NCBI RefSeq assembly: GCF_029975155.1
Contig: NZ_JARKPQ010000096.1
Span: 29,854-93,853 of the forward strand
Length of the DNA: 64,000 bases
Source of the DNA: Propionicimonas sp.
Lineage (GTDB): Bacteria > Actinomycetota > Actinomycetes > Propionibacteriales > Propionibacteriaceae
Direction of reading: 5' to 3'
The notes beneath the pieces are model-generated. The model was given only the letters and a program-made list of their open reading frames with translations, did no database searches and was not told the DNA's origin. The translations under genes were made by a program, and so were the position numbers. Positions 1 through 9,093 of this stretch are shown here, piece after piece (position 1 is the first letter of the stretch; each line of letters opens with the position of its first letter).

Positions 1-1
1 C

Positions 2-1051
2 GTTGTGGTCAAGGCGCAGGTGAAGACCGGCGGACGCGGGAAGGCCGGCGGCGTCAAGCTGGCCCGCTCGCCACAGGAGGCTGCCGACCGCGCGCGGGAC
101 ATCCTGGGCATGGACATCAACGGCCATCGCGTCGAGGTCGTGATGGTCACCGAGGGCGCCGACATCGCCGAGGAGTACTACTTCTCGCTCCTGCTCGACC
201 GTTCCACCCGCAACTATCTGGCGATGTGCTCCAAAGAGGGCGGCATGGACATCGAGACGCTCGCCCGCGAGCGTCCGGACGCCCTCGCCCGGGTCGAGAT
301 CGACCCACTGACCGGACTGGATGCGGCCGGGGCGGACGAGATCGTCGCCGCCGCAGGCTTCGTCGAGGCCGACCGCGCGGAGATCGCCCGTGTCCTCGTT
401 CTGCTCGGCGAGGTGTACCGCGAGAACGACGCCACCCTCGTCGAGGTGAACCCGCTGGTGAAGACCGGCGACGGCCGGATCATCGCGCTCGACGGCAAGG
501 TCACCCTCGACGCCAACTCGGCCTTCCGGCACCCCGAGTGGGCGGCCTACGCCGACGAGTCCCTCGACGACCCGCTGGAGATCCGGGCCAGGGAGAAGCA
601 CCTCAACTACGTGAAGCTGGACGGATCGGTGGGCATCATCGGCAACGGCGCCGGCCTGGTGATGAGCACGCTCGACGTCGTGGCCGCCGCCGGCGCGGAC
701 CTGCCGGGCCAGCCGCGTCCGGCGAACTTCCTCGACATCGGCGGCGGCGCCTCCGCGCAGGTGATGGCCAACGGGCTCGACATCATCCTGTCCGACCCGC
801 AGGTGAAGGTGGTGTTCGTCAACGTCTTCGGCGGCATCACGGCCTGTTCCGAGGTGGCGAAGGGCATCATCGACGCGCTCGGCATGCTGGGGGAGCGGGC
901 CACCCGTCCGATCGTCGTCCGGCTGGACGGCAACGCCGTCGAGATCGGCCGGCACATGCTGGCCGAGGCGGCGCACCCCCTGGTACAGGTCAGCGAGACC
1001 ATGGACGATGCGGCCCGGCGGGCCGCCGAGCTGGCCGCAGCGGCCGAATAA
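2..1051 (+). CDS. sucC: succinyl-CoA ligase (ADP-forming) beta subunit, 5' truncated
   Basis: ATP-grasp subunit of the TCA-cycle enzyme that interconverts succinyl-CoA and succinate with substrate-level phosphorylation; it works as a heterodimer with SucD. The window opens inside the gene: the first readable residues ([16 protein letters not shown]) belong to the nucleotide-binding region, so about 40 N-terminal residues lie to the left. Visible family signatures are the EVNPLV metal/nucleotide motif, and FLDIGGGAS and [17 protein letters not shown] in the C-terminal CoA-ligase half. The stop is 14 nt before sucD, which marks a sucCD operon. Identity is secure; only the true start is unknown. 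Confidence 0.97.
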   Translation, partial: VVVKAQVKTGGRGKAGGVKLARSPQEAADRARDILGMDINGHRVEVVMVTEGADIAEEYYFSLLLDRSTRNYLAMCSKEGGMDIETLARERPDALARVEIDPLTGLDAAGADEIVAAAGFVEADRAEIARVLVLLGEVYRENDATLVEVNPLVKTGDGRIIALDGKVTLDANSAFRHPEWAAYADESLDDPLEIRAREKHLNYVKLDGSVGIIGNGAGLVMSTLDVVAAAGADLPGQPRPANFLDIGGGASAQVMANGLDIILSDPQVKVVFVNVFGGITACSEVAKGIIDALGMLGERATRPIVVRLDGNAVEIGRHMLAEAAHPLVQVSETMDDAARRAAELAAAAE

Positions 1052-1065
1052 GGAGAGACGCGCAG

Positions 1066-1953
1066 ATGTCGATCTGGTTGGACCAGCGGTCCACGGTCAT
1101 CGTCCAGGGCATGACCGGCTCCGAAGGACGCAAGCACACCCAGCGGATGATCGGCGCCGGCACGCGGATCGTCGCCGGCGTCACCCCCGGCAAGGGTGGC
1201 CAGTCGGTCACCTTCGAGGAGGAGCCGGTCCCCGTCTATGACAGCGTCGCCGAGGCGAAGGCGGCCACGGGAGCGAACACGTCCGTGGTGTTCGTGCCCG
1301 CGGCGTACACCCGCCAGGCCGTGTTCGACGCGGTGGACGCCGGCCTCGACCTCACCGTGGTGATCACCGAGGGCGTCCCCGTGAAGGACACCGCCGAGTT
1401 CGTGGACTACGCGCGGCAGTCCGGGCACACCCGGCTGGTGGGCCCCAACTGCCCGGGCCTGATCAGCCCCGGCAAGTCGAACGTCGGGATCATCCCGCCG
1501 ACGATCTCCGGCCCGGGCCGGATCGGCCTGGTCTCGAAGTCGGGCACCCTGACCTACCAGATGATGTTCGAACTGCGCGACATCGGCTTCTCGACGGCTG
1601 TCGGCATCGGTGGCGACCCGGTCAACGGCAGCACCCACATCGACGCGCTGGCCGCGTTCGAGGACGACCCGGAGACCGACGCGATCGTGATGATCGGCGA
1701 GATCGGCGGTGACGCGGAGGAGCGCGCGGCGGCCTACATCGCCGACTACATCACCAAGCCGGTGGTCGGCTACGTCGCCGGCTTCACGGCCCCGGTCGGC
1801 AAGACCATGGGCCACGCCGGTGCGATCGTCACCGGCTCGGTCGGCACGGCGAAGGCCAAGAAGGCCGCGCTGGAAGCCGCCGGCGTCCGCGTCGGCCGGA
1901 CGCCGAGCGAGACCGCGTCCCTGATGCGCGAGGTCGTCGCCGGCCTCGGCTGA
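1066..1953 (+). CDS. sucD: succinyl-CoA ligase (ADP-forming) alpha subunit
   Basis: CoA-binding and phosphohistidine subunit partnering SucC. The protein is 295 aa, normal for the family. The N-terminal CoA-binding Rossmann region contains [14 protein letters not shown] and [13 protein letters not shown]. The phosphorylated active-site histidine sits in the [11 protein letters not shown] motif near the C-terminus. The ATG is chosen because AAGGAGAG lies about 8 nt upstream; a longer in-frame reading extends back over sucC and is only an out-of-frame shadow of it. A 19-nt gap separates the stop from a convergent GntR-family gene. Confidence 0.97.
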   Translation: MSIWLDQRSTVIVQGMTGSEGRKHTQRMIGAGTRIVAGVTPGKGGQSVTFEEEPVPVYDSVAEAKAATGANTSVVFVPAAYTRQAVFDAVDAGLDLTVVITEGVPVKDTAEFVDYARQSGHTRLVGPNCPGLISPGKSNVGIIPPTISGPGRIGLVSKSGTLTYQMMFELRDIGFSTAVGIGGDPVNGSTHIDALAAFEDDPETDAIVMIGEIGGDAEERAAAYIADYITKPVVGYVAGFTAPVGKTMGHAGAIVTGSVGTAKAKKAALEAAGVRVGRTPSETASLMREVVAGLG

Positions 1954-1972
1954 TCCCCGACGCCGTCCCGGG

Positions 1973-2686
1973 TCACGCTGGACGGAACAGCTCCGCGCGG
2001 AACCGGTAGGCGTCGCCGCGGTAGCGGTTCACGCCGACCAGGACGGGCTGGTTGTCGGCGGTGTAGGCGACCTCGCTGCCGACGAGGATCGGCGCGCCGA
2101 CCGGGCAGCCGAGGAGCTGGGCGATCTCGGCGTCCGCGGCGTCGGCCTGCACGGAGTAGGCCGAGCGCTGCAGCCGGACGCCGCACAGCGCCTCCAGCCG
2201 CTCGTACAGGGACTGGTCGGTCATGTCTGCGGTGACCATGGGCTCCAGACCCTCGCGGCGCAGGACCACCAGGTCGACACAGATCGGGTAGCCGTCCATG
2301 CCGCGCAGCCGGCGCAACTCGATCACCGGGGCGGCTGGAGCGATGTGCAGCTGCTCGGCCTCCTCCAGCGTGGCCGGACGGGTCCGGTGCCGCAACACCC
2401 GCGATGTCGGACGCAGCCCCCGCGCCCTCGCCATCTCGCTGAAGGACTGCAGGACGCTGGGCGCCTCGCCCACGACCTCGCTGTTCACGAACCAGCCCCG
2501 CTGCGCCGAGCGCTCCAGCCTTCCCTCTGCCTCCAGCAGCGACAGGGCCCTGCGCACGGTCACCCGGCTGACCCCGAGGCGCACCGAGAGATCCCGCTCA
2601 CCCGGCAGTCGCGAGCCGGGTGCGAACTCGCCGCGTTGCAGGCTCAGCATCAGCTGCCGATAGGCGGTGTCCGTGGCCAGGGTCAT
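1973..2686 (-). CDS. GntR/HutC-family transcriptional regulator with UTRA domain
   Basis: The 237-aa protein has an N-terminal winged helix (GERDLSVRLGVSRVTVRRAL, residues about 25-45) followed by a UTRA effector-binding domain (residues about 90-235), the arrangement of HutC/DasR-type regulators that sense sugar phosphates. It is divergent from the sugar-uptake operon starting at 2816, so it is probably the local repressor. The 129-bp divergent region carries repeated CTGG-containing half-sites resembling the DasR-type half-site ACTGGTC. The ligand is not predictable from sequence; the amino-sugar-like enzymes downstream suggest a hexosamine or glycoside phosphate. Confidence 0.9.
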   Translation of the reverse strand: MTLATDTAYRQLMLSLQRGEFAPGSRLPGERDLSVRLGVSRVTVRRALSLLEAEGRLERSAQRGWFVNSEVVGEAPSVLQSFSEMARARGLRPTSRVLRHRTRPATLEEAEQLHIAPAAPVIELRRLRGMDGYPICVDLVVLRREGLEPMVTADMTDQSLYERLEALCGVRLQRSAYSVQADAADAEIAQLLGCPVGAPILVGSEVAYTADNQPVLVGVNRYRGDAYRFRAELFRPA

Positions 2687-2696
2687 GGCGATGACG

Positions 2697-2760
2697 ATAC
2701 CAGTTGCCGGATACCTGCACTACTGGTCCGTTTTTCTTGCCTTACTGGACTATCTGGTAT
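2697..2760. promoter_or_regulatory. candidate GntR operator cluster in divergent promoter region
   Basis: Between the GntR gene (start 2686) and the binding-protein gene (start 2816) there is an inverted pair ATACCAG (2697-2703) and CTGGTAT (2754-2760), with direct TACTGG copies at 2721 and 2743. TACTGGTC at 2721 matches the half-site known for DasR-type regulators. The region is A/T-richer than its surroundings, as expected for a promoter. Binding is inferred. Confidence 0.5.
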
Positions 2761-2815
2761 AGAACTCGAAGGGGAACCCGCCGCTCGTGCGGCGAGCCAG
2801 TGCAAAGGAGTAGGA

Positions 2816-4174
2816 GTGCGCAATCCAGGAACGGTCAGCCGGACCATCGCCACGGCATTCGTCTTCACCGCGCTGCTTGCGGCCGCAGGCTGCGCGCCCG
2901 GCGGGTCCGGCCCGGCCCCGTCGTCCGCCCCCGCCGCCGTCTCCACCGACGTCGCCGGCGCGGGCGAGGTCACCCTCAAGCTGTCGGACTTCTGGGGCGG
3001 CAGCGAGCAGGAGTGGATCAAGGGCATGATCACCAAATTCCAGACGAAGTACCCGAACGTCACCATCGAGCGCACCCAGGAGGACTGGGGCCAGCTCACC
3101 TCCACGCTGAACCTGCAGCTCGCCGAGGACGACGGTCCCGACCTGGCCACCGCCAACAACGGCTGGCAGTCGCTGGGCACGCTGGCCAAGGGCAACCTCG
3201 TGCTGAACCTCGACGAGTACTCCAGGGCCTACGGCTGGGACAAGCTCATCCCCAGCACCATCGCCAGGCAGAACCAGTTCACGACCGACTTCAAGACCAT
3301 CGGCTCCGGCTCGCTGTTCTCCACGCCGGTCGCGCGAGTGTCGCTGATCGGCATCTACTACAACGTCGACAAGCTCACCAAGCTCGGCATCGCCCCGCCG
3401 ACCACGCTGGCCGAGTTCGAGGCCGCGGCGGCGAAGGCCAAGGCCGCCGGCGAGATCCCGATCGGCTACGGCAGCCAGGACTCGCCGACCGCCGTCCTGC
3501 TCGGTCTGCAGGCTCTGTACGCCGACGCCAACACGATCAACAACTTCACCTACGGCGACACCGCGGTGACCGCCGACCAGGCCGGCCTCACCCAGGCGGC
3601 CGAGACCGTGAAGAAGTGGAACGACAACGGCTGGTTCAGCCCGCACCACGAGGGCATCAACTACCAGGACGCGGTCGCGAACTTCCTCGACGGCAAGGGC
3701 GTCTTCCGGTTCGAGTACACCGGTTCGCTGGGCCTCACCACCGAGCAGCAGGGCAAATTCCAGTACATCCAGCTGCCGCAGGCCAACGGCAGCGGGACGG
3801 TGGGCGTCGGCGCGGCTCCGGCCGCGATGGTGATCGCCACGAAGTGCAAGCACCCGGACGTGGCGGCAGCCTTCCTCGACTTCCTGATGTCAGCCGACGC
3901 CGCCCAGGCCTCGGCGGACAACGGGCTGATCCCGTTGCTGCACGAGAACGTGACCATCCCCGACAACCAGGCCACGCTGAAGACCGAGGCGGCGGGCGCG
4001 GCGGCGATCGGCGCGTCGGACGGCTTCGTCCCCTACTTCGACTGGACCAGCCCGACCATGCTGGACACGCTGAACCAGCAGATGCAGATGCTCTACGCCG
4101 GCAAGTCGACCCCGGCCGACCTGGTCGCGGCGGTCGACAAGGACCGCAACGCGTTCCTGCAAGAGTCGAAGTAG
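2816..4174 (+). CDS. carbohydrate ABC transporter substrate-binding lipoprotein
   Basis: Extracytoplasmic sugar-binding protein of the family 1 (MalE/UgpB-like) type, 452 aa. It starts with a basic n-region, a hydrophobic segment and a lipobox ending AAAGC, so it is expected to be lipid-anchored at the cell surface. The mature part is typical of the fold (LKLSDFWGGSEQEWIKGMI, then IPIGYGSQDSPTAVLLGLQ). GTG at 2816 is chosen because AAAGGAG lies just upstream and the signal peptide begins there; longer in-frame extensions run over the regulator promoter. It heads the operon that continues with two permeases and sugar enzymes. The ligand is unknown, probably an oligosaccharide or glycoside. Confidence 0.93.
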   Translation: MRNPGTVSRTIATAFVFTALLAAAGCAPGGSGPAPSSAPAAVSTDVAGAGEVTLKLSDFWGGSEQEWIKGMITKFQTKYPNVTIERTQEDWGQLTSTLNLQLAEDDGPDLATANNGWQSLGTLAKGNLVLNLDEYSRAYGWDKLIPSTIARQNQFTTDFKTIGSGSLFSTPVARVSLIGIYYNVDKLTKLGIAPPTTLAEFEAAAAKAKAAGEIPIGYGSQDSPTAVLLGLQALYADANTINNFTYGDTAVTADQAGLTQAAETVKKWNDNGWFSPHHEGINYQDAVANFLDGKGVFRFEYTGSLGLTTEQQGKFQYIQLPQANGSGTVGVGAAPAAMVIATKCKHPDVAAAFLDFLMSADAAQASADNGLIPLLHENVTIPDNQATLKTEAAGAAAIGASDGFVPYFDWTSPTMLDTLNQQMQMLYAGKSTPADLVAAVDKDRNAFLQESK

Positions 4175-4188
4175 CCAGCGGACGCCTG

Positions 4189-5124
4189 ATGAGTCTCCTC
4201 GCTGCCCGCGTCGTCCCCTCCCGGGACGGCGCGGGCCGGGCCGGGCCCGGCAACCACAACCCGCGGCGCCGGAACCGCCGGATCGGCCTGCTCTTCGTCG
4301 CGCTGCCGCTGGCGTTCTACGCCGGAGTGGTGCTGGTCCCGCTGGCGCAGTCGTTCCAGTACTCCTTCTACTCCTGGGACGGGGTGTCGCGGGCGACCTG
4401 GGTCGGCCTGGACAACTACCTGACGTTCTTCACCGACCCCGTCCTGCAGTCCACGCTCGGCCATGTGCTGGTGCTGATCTGCTTCTTCTCGCTGCTGCCG
4501 ATCGCCCTCGGACTGCTGTCCACCGCCCTGATCACCCGGCGCCGGCTCGCCGGAATGGCGGTCTTCCGGTTCGTCTACTTCCTGCCGCAAGTGCTCACCA
4601 GCGTGGTCGTGGCCCTGGTCTTCAAGCGGATCTACAGCCCGGAGGGCGCGCTCAACACGCTGCTGCGCTCCGTCGGGCTGGACGCGCTGACCCGCAGCTG
4701 GCTGGGCGACTTCACCTGGGCGCTGCCCGCCCTGGGCCTGATCGGCACCTGGGTCACCTTCGGGTTCTGCATGGTGCTGTTCATCTCGGGCGTCTCCTCG
4801 ATCCCGACCGAGCTGTACGAGGCGGCACGGGTGGATGGGGCTGGTCCCGTCCGCGAGTTCTTCGCGGTGACCCTGCCCGGTCTGCGCGCGCAGATCGCGG
4901 TCGCGCTGACCCTGACCGTCACCGGCGCCCTGCGCACGTTCGACCTGGTCTGGGTGACCACCGCCGGCGGCCCCGGCACGGCGACCCTCACCCCTGCCGT
5001 GGCGCTGTACCGGGCGGCGTTCGTCAACCCGCAGGTCGGCAAGGCCGCGGCCATCGGCATCGTGATGGCCGTGCTGTGCCTGGTGATCGCGCTGACCATC
5101 CAGCGCTTCGCGGAGCGGGACTGA
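4189..5124 (+). CDS. sugar ABC transporter permease (MalF-type)
   Basis: Inner-membrane permease of 311 aa with about six membrane segments, the first at residues 30-50 after a basic cytoplasmic leader. The EAA loop that contacts the ATPase is visible as LYEAARVDGAGPVREFFAVT (residues about 206-225). The start ATG lies 14 nt after the binding-protein stop. It pairs with the MalG-type permease whose ATG begins 1 nt after this stop. No ATPase gene is in the cluster, so the importer probably shares an MsiK/UgpC-type ATPase encoded elsewhere, as is common in actinobacteria. Confidence 0.93.
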   Translation: MSLLAARVVPSRDGAGRAGPGNHNPRRRNRRIGLLFVALPLAFYAGVVLVPLAQSFQYSFYSWDGVSRATWVGLDNYLTFFTDPVLQSTLGHVLVLICFFSLLPIALGLLSTALITRRRLAGMAVFRFVYFLPQVLTSVVVALVFKRIYSPEGALNTLLRSVGLDALTRSWLGDFTWALPALGLIGTWVTFGFCMVLFISGVSSIPTELYEAARVDGAGPVREFFAVTLPGLRAQIAVALTLTVTGALRTFDLVWVTTAGGPGTATLTPAVALYRAAFVNPQVGKAAAIGIVMAVLCLVIALTIQRFAERD

Positions 5125-5125
5125 C

Positions 5126-5935
5126 ATGGCGCGCCGCATCGACGCCGCGATCACCTACGCGATCCTCGCGGTCATCGCCGTGGTCGTCCTGTTCCCGGTC
5201 GGCACCTTCATCTCGGCGGCTCTCAGCCCCGACCGCTCCGGACGGCCGGTCGCCGGCGTCTGGGAGTGGTCGAACTTCGTCACCGCCTGGCAGGAGGCCG
5301 ACTTCGCGCGGGCGATGACGGTCTCGCTGGTGATCACCGGCAGCGCCGTCCTCGGCCAGCTCGTGCTCGCGGTCCTCGGTGGCTTCGGCTTCGGCGTGCT
5401 CGGCGTCAGCGGGCACCGCGTGCTCTACCCGCTGATCGTGCTCGGCATGATGATCTCCACCGAGGCGATCATCGTGCCGCTGTACTACCAGTTCCGCACC
5501 CTCGGCCTCACCAACAGCCTGCCCGGGATCATCCTGATCCACCTCGGCATGGGCGTGCCGTTCGGCATCTTCTGGATGCGGGCGGCGTTCCGGGCGCTGC
5601 CGGCGTCGCTGTTCGAGTCGGCCGAGATCGACGGCGCCGGCGCGCTGCGGGTGCTCTGGTCGGTGGCGCTGCCGCTCGTCCGGCCGGCGATCACCACGCT
5701 GCTGCTGCTCAGCTTCATGTGGACGTGGAACGACTACTTCCTCTCGCTGGTCTTCCTGCACGGCGACAACCAGACCGCGACCGTGGCCCTCGGCGTGTTC
5801 CAGGGCCGCCACCTGACCATGTTCAACCTGATGGCGGCCGGCGGCCTGATCGTGGCCGCGCCCGTGCTGATCCTCTACGTGATCTTCCAGCGGAAGTTCA
5901 TCTCCGGGATGCTCTCCGGCGCCCTCAAGGAATGA
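5126..5935 (+). CDS. sugar ABC transporter permease (MalG-type)
   Basis: 269-aa partner of the preceding permease with about six membrane segments. The EAA motif reads LFESAEIDGAGALRVLWSVA (residues about 166-185), and the C-terminus carries the short amphipathic tail usual for MalG-type subunits (QRKFISGMLSGALKE). The gene is nearly contiguous with its upstream partner and its stop overlaps a possible ATGA start of the next gene, so co-translation is likely. Confidence 0.93.
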   Translation: MARRIDAAITYAILAVIAVVVLFPVGTFISAALSPDRSGRPVAGVWEWSNFVTAWQEADFARAMTVSLVITGSAVLGQLVLAVLGGFGFGVLGVSGHRVLYPLIVLGMMISTEAIIVPLYYQFRTLGLTNSLPGIILIHLGMGVPFGIFWMRAAFRALPASLFESAEIDGAGALRVLWSVALPLVRPAITTLLLLSFMWTWNDYFLSLVFLHGDNQTATVALGVFQGRHLTMFNLMAAGGLIVAAPVLILYVIFQRKFISGMLSGALKE

Positions 5936-5985
5936 CCTCCGCCCGCTCCACCCCGCAAAGCCAGACCCGAGACAAGGTGATTTCC

Positions 5986-6756
5986 ATGACCACAGCGCCC
6001 CGCATCGTCGCCACCGCGGAGGAGGTCGGCGTCCGCGTCGCCCGGATGATCGCGGACGGCCTGCTCCAGGCGGCGTCCGCCCAGCGTCCGTTCCTCCTCG
6101 GCTGTCCGACCGGCCGCACGCCCGAACCGGTGTTCCCCGCGCTGGCGGCCCTTGCCGCGGACGGCCTCGACCTGGGCAGGATGGTGATCGTGCTGATGGA
6201 CGAGTACGTCGTGCCGGCCGGCGGCGGGTTCGCGATGGTGGACCCCGAGAAGCTCTACAGCTGCGTGGGCTACGCCCGGCGGCAGATCCTGCAGCCGCTG
6301 GCCGAGGCGTCCGGGACGTCCCCGCAGCTGTGGCACGCCGACCCGCACGACCCGGGCGAGTACGACCGGCGGATCGCCGCGGCGGGCGGGATCGACGTGT
6401 TCCTGCTGGCCTCCGGCGCCAGCGACGGCCACGTCGCCTTCAACCCGCCGGGATCCGCCCGCGACTCCGTCACGAGGGTGATCGAGCTGGGGGAGAGCAC
6501 CCGGCGGGACAACATGTCCACGTTCCCGGTGTTCGCCGACCTGTCCGAGGTGCCCCGGCACGGGCTGTCGGTCGGGGTCAGCACGATCGCCGACCACACC
6601 CGGCGGGCGGTGATGATGCTCACCGGTGCGGACAAGCGCACCGCGTTCGAGCGGATCTGCGCGGCCACCGCCTACGAACCCGACTGGCCGGCGACGATCG
6701 TCGCCGAGTGCGCGGACCACATCGTCCTGGCCGACGCCGCGGCGGCCGGCCGGTAA
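5986..6756 (+). CDS. glucosamine-6-phosphate deaminase/6-phosphogluconolactonase-family isomerase
   Basis: 256-aa cytoplasmic enzyme of the NagB/SOL family. Family signatures are the phosphate-binding LGCPTGRTPEPVF (residues about 37-49), the MDEYVV motif and SDGHVAFNPPGS, equivalent to the GxDGHxAFNEPG catalytic loop of glucosamine-6-phosphate deaminases. ATG at 5986 is preferred because AAGGTGA stands 6 nt upstream; an in-frame ATG at 5932 that overlaps the permease stop would add 18 residues. It probably isomerises or deaminates the phosphorylated sugar released by the GH4 enzyme and kinase encoded next. The exact substrate is uncertain. Confidence 0.8.
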   Translation: MTTAPRIVATAEEVGVRVARMIADGLLQAASAQRPFLLGCPTGRTPEPVFPALAALAADGLDLGRMVIVLMDEYVVPAGGGFAMVDPEKLYSCVGYARRQILQPLAEASGTSPQLWHADPHDPGEYDRRIAAAGGIDVFLLASGASDGHVAFNPPGSARDSVTRVIELGESTRRDNMSTFPVFADLSEVPRHGLSVGVSTIADHTRRAVMMLTGADKRTAFERICAATAYEPDWPATIVAECADHIVLADAAAAGR

Positions 6757-6783
6757 GCAGCAGAGCGGAAACGAAAGGAAGAG

Positions 6784-8085
6784 ATGGCAGCGATCAAGCT
6801 GGTCTACATCGGCGGAGGATCGTCCCGGGGCGCCGGCACGATGGCGTCGTTCCTGGAGCGGGGTGAGCACTTCCAGGGCTCGGAGGTCGTGCTGGTCGAC
6901 CTCGACCCCGACCGCCTCGAGATCGTGCGCCGGCTGGCCCAGCGGATCGCGGACGTGAAGGGTCTCGACATCGCGATCCGGGCCACCACCGACCGGCGGG
7001 CGGCGCTGACCGACGCGGACGCCGTGCTGAGCAGCTTCCGTCCGGGCAACTTCGAGGCCAGGGCGCTGGACGAGCGGATCCCGCTCAAGCACGGCGTGAT
7101 CGGCCAGGAGACCCAGGGGCCCGGCGGCTTCTTCATGGCGCTGCGGTCGATCGCCGAGTTCACGGGCATCGTCGCCGACATCGAGGCGGTGGCGCCACGG
7201 GCGAAGATCTTCAACTACACCAACCCGGTGAACATCGTCTCCCAGGCGGTCAGCCGGTTCACCGACGTGCCGATCTGGTCGATGTGCGAGGGGCTGCTGT
7301 ACTTTCCGAACTCGACGCTGCACGCCGCCGGCCTCGACCCGGAGCGGGCGCGGGTGACCATGGCCGGCGTGAACCACAACTGCTGGTCGTTCGAGCACCT
7401 CTACGACGGCGAGGACCTGATGCCGCTGCTCGACCGGGCCTGGGACGAGCGACGCGACGACCCGACGATGGACGTCTTCTCCCGGCGGATGCTGGAACTG
7501 GCGGTGACCATGCGCTCGGTGCCGGCCGACTACTTCCCGTACTACTTCTACGGCCCGGAGATCCTCCGCGAGCTGCAGGGGGCGCCGCGCACCCGGTCGG
7601 AGGTGATCATGGCCTCGCTCCCGGACTACTGGAACCACTACACCGAGCAGTCCCGGGCGGACGTCCCCGAACTCGACCCGGCCCGGTCGCGTGGCGGCAT
7701 CCACGAACTGGAGCTGGCGCTCGACGTGATGGACGCCCACTACAACGACACCGGCGAGCGGCTGCCGGTGAACCTGCCGAACACCGGCGGTGCGCTGCCG
7801 GGGTTCGACGACGACGTGGTGGTGGAGATGTGGTGCCGGGTGGACGCGGCCGGCGTACACCCGGAGCCGCAACGGCCGTTGCCGCACACCGTCCGCGGGA
7901 TCACCCAGGCGCTGGCCGAGTACCAGTACGTGGCCGCGGAGGCCGCCTGGACCGGCGGCCGGCGCGAGGCCATCGCAGCGCTGGCCGCGAACCCGCTCGT
8001 GCCGGGGCTGCGGGTGGCGGAGGAGCTGTACGACGAGATGGCCGCCGCCCACGCCGCCCACCTGCCCGAGCGGCTGCTGCGGTGA
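6784..8085 (+). CDS. glycoside hydrolase family 4 (6-phospho-glycosidase type)
   Basis: 433-aa NAD-dependent and metal-dependent glycosidase of family GH4, which hydrolyses by a redox-elimination mechanism. The N-terminal dinucleotide fold begins KLVYIGGGSSRG. The metal-binding Cys and His appear in SMCEG (about residue 168) and GVNHNCW (about residue 195), and the NYTNPVNIVSQA motif is intact. AAAGGAAGAG lies directly upstream of the ATG. GH4 enzymes act on phospho-alpha- or phospho-beta-glycosides or on alpha-galactosides and glucuronides; with a neighbouring isomerase and kinase, a phosphorylated glycoside is the likely substrate. Confidence 0.9.
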   Translation: MAAIKLVYIGGGSSRGAGTMASFLERGEHFQGSEVVLVDLDPDRLEIVRRLAQRIADVKGLDIAIRATTDRRAALTDADAVLSSFRPGNFEARALDERIPLKHGVIGQETQGPGGFFMALRSIAEFTGIVADIEAVAPRAKIFNYTNPVNIVSQAVSRFTDVPIWSMCEGLLYFPNSTLHAAGLDPERARVTMAGVNHNCWSFEHLYDGEDLMPLLDRAWDERRDDPTMDVFSRRMLELAVTMRSVPADYFPYYFYGPEILRELQGAPRTRSEVIMASLPDYWNHYTEQSRADVPELDPARSRGGIHELELALDVMDAHYNDTGERLPVNLPNTGGALPGFDDDVVVEMWCRVDAAGVHPEPQRPLPHTVRGITQALAEYQYVAAEAAWTGGRREAIAALAANPLVPGLRVAEELYDEMAAAHAAHLPERLLR

Positions 8086-9083
8086 CCGACCGCTTCCTCG
8101 CCCTCGACGCGGGCAACTCCAAGACCGTCGCGGTCGTGGTCGACGCGGCCGGGACGGTCCTGGGCCGCGGCCGGGGCGGGCGGGGCGACATCTACAACGC
8201 GGCCAGCCCGGACGAGGCCGCGGCCGCGGTCATCGGCAGCGCACGGGCCGCCCTCGATGAGGCGGGCGTGGGAGCCGCCGACCTGGCGGCGTCGGCCTTC
8301 CGGATCGCCGGCGTCGACTGGCCGGAGGACACCGGCTGGTGGCAGCGGCGGCTGGCGTCCGACCTGCCCGGGCTCGGCCGGCACAGCGTGGCCAACGACG
8401 GCTTCGCGACCCTGCGGCTCGGCGCGCTCGACGGCGTCGGCCTGGCCGTCACCGTCGGCACCGGCCCGGCCCTCGCGGCGCGCAGCCGGGACGGCCGCGA
8501 GGCCTGTTCCGGCTGGTGGGTGTTCGACAACCTCGGCGGCTGGGGACTGGCGGAGGAGGCGATCCGGGCCGTGTGCCTCGCCTGGATGGGCCTCGGCGAC
8601 CCGACCGCGCTCACCGGACGTCTGCTCGGGCTGTTCGACGTCGCCGACCCCTACGAGCTGCGGCACACCCTCACCCGCAGGTTCCGGGAGCGTCCGCCCC
8701 ACGAGGAGCTGCGCGCCACCCGCACGGTGCTGGAGGTCGCCGGGGCCGGCGACCCGGTGGCCCTGCGGCTGGTGGAGGACCAGGCCAGGGCGTTCGCGGG
8801 CTACGCGGGCTGGGTGGCCGGGCAGGTCGGCGCCGTGCCCTCGCCGGAGTTCCCGGTCGTGCTGAACGGATCGGTGGTCACCTCCGAGCACCCGGTGTTC
8901 CGGACGGTGCTCACGGCCGCGCTGACCGCCCGCTTCCCGGACTGTCCGGTCACGGTCGCGACCGCGCCGCCGCTGGCCGGCTGCGTGCTGGACGCCCTCG
9001 CCGAGGGCGGGGTGGCGCTGACGCCGGGCCTTCGCGGCCAGGTGGCCGGTGCGACACATCCGTCCGACTTCCTGGGCACGTGA
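8082..9083 (+). CDS. BadF/BadG/BcrA/BcrD-type sugar kinase (N-acetylglucosamine kinase-like)
   Basis: 333-aa ASKHA-fold ATPase. The phosphate-1 loop reads LALDAGNSKTVAVVVD at the N-terminus and VGTGPALAARSRDG forms the phosphate-2 loop; ANDGFATLRLG lies between them as in eukaryotic-type GlcNAc kinases. The GTG start overlaps the GH4 stop codon (GTGA), so translation is probably coupled. It is expected to phosphorylate the monosaccharide freed by the GH4/GH3 glycosidases. The BadF family also includes CoA-dehydratase activators, but the context and the lack of their Fe-S cysteines favour a sugar kinase. Confidence 0.82.
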   Translation: MTDRFLALDAGNSKTVAVVVDAAGTVLGRGRGGRGDIYNAASPDEAAAAVIGSARAALDEAGVGAADLAASAFRIAGVDWPEDTGWWQRRLASDLPGLGRHSVANDGFATLRLGALDGVGLAVTVGTGPALAARSRDGREACSGWWVFDNLGGWGLAEEAIRAVCLAWMGLGDPTALTGRLLGLFDVADPYELRHTLTRRFRERPPHEELRATRTVLEVAGAGDPVALRLVEDQARAFAGYAGWVAGQVGAVPSPEFPVVLNGSVVTSEHPVFRTVLTAALTARFPDCPVTVATAPPLAGCVLDALAEGGVALTPGLRGQVAGATHPSDFLGT

Positions 9084-9093
9084 GGGAGACACC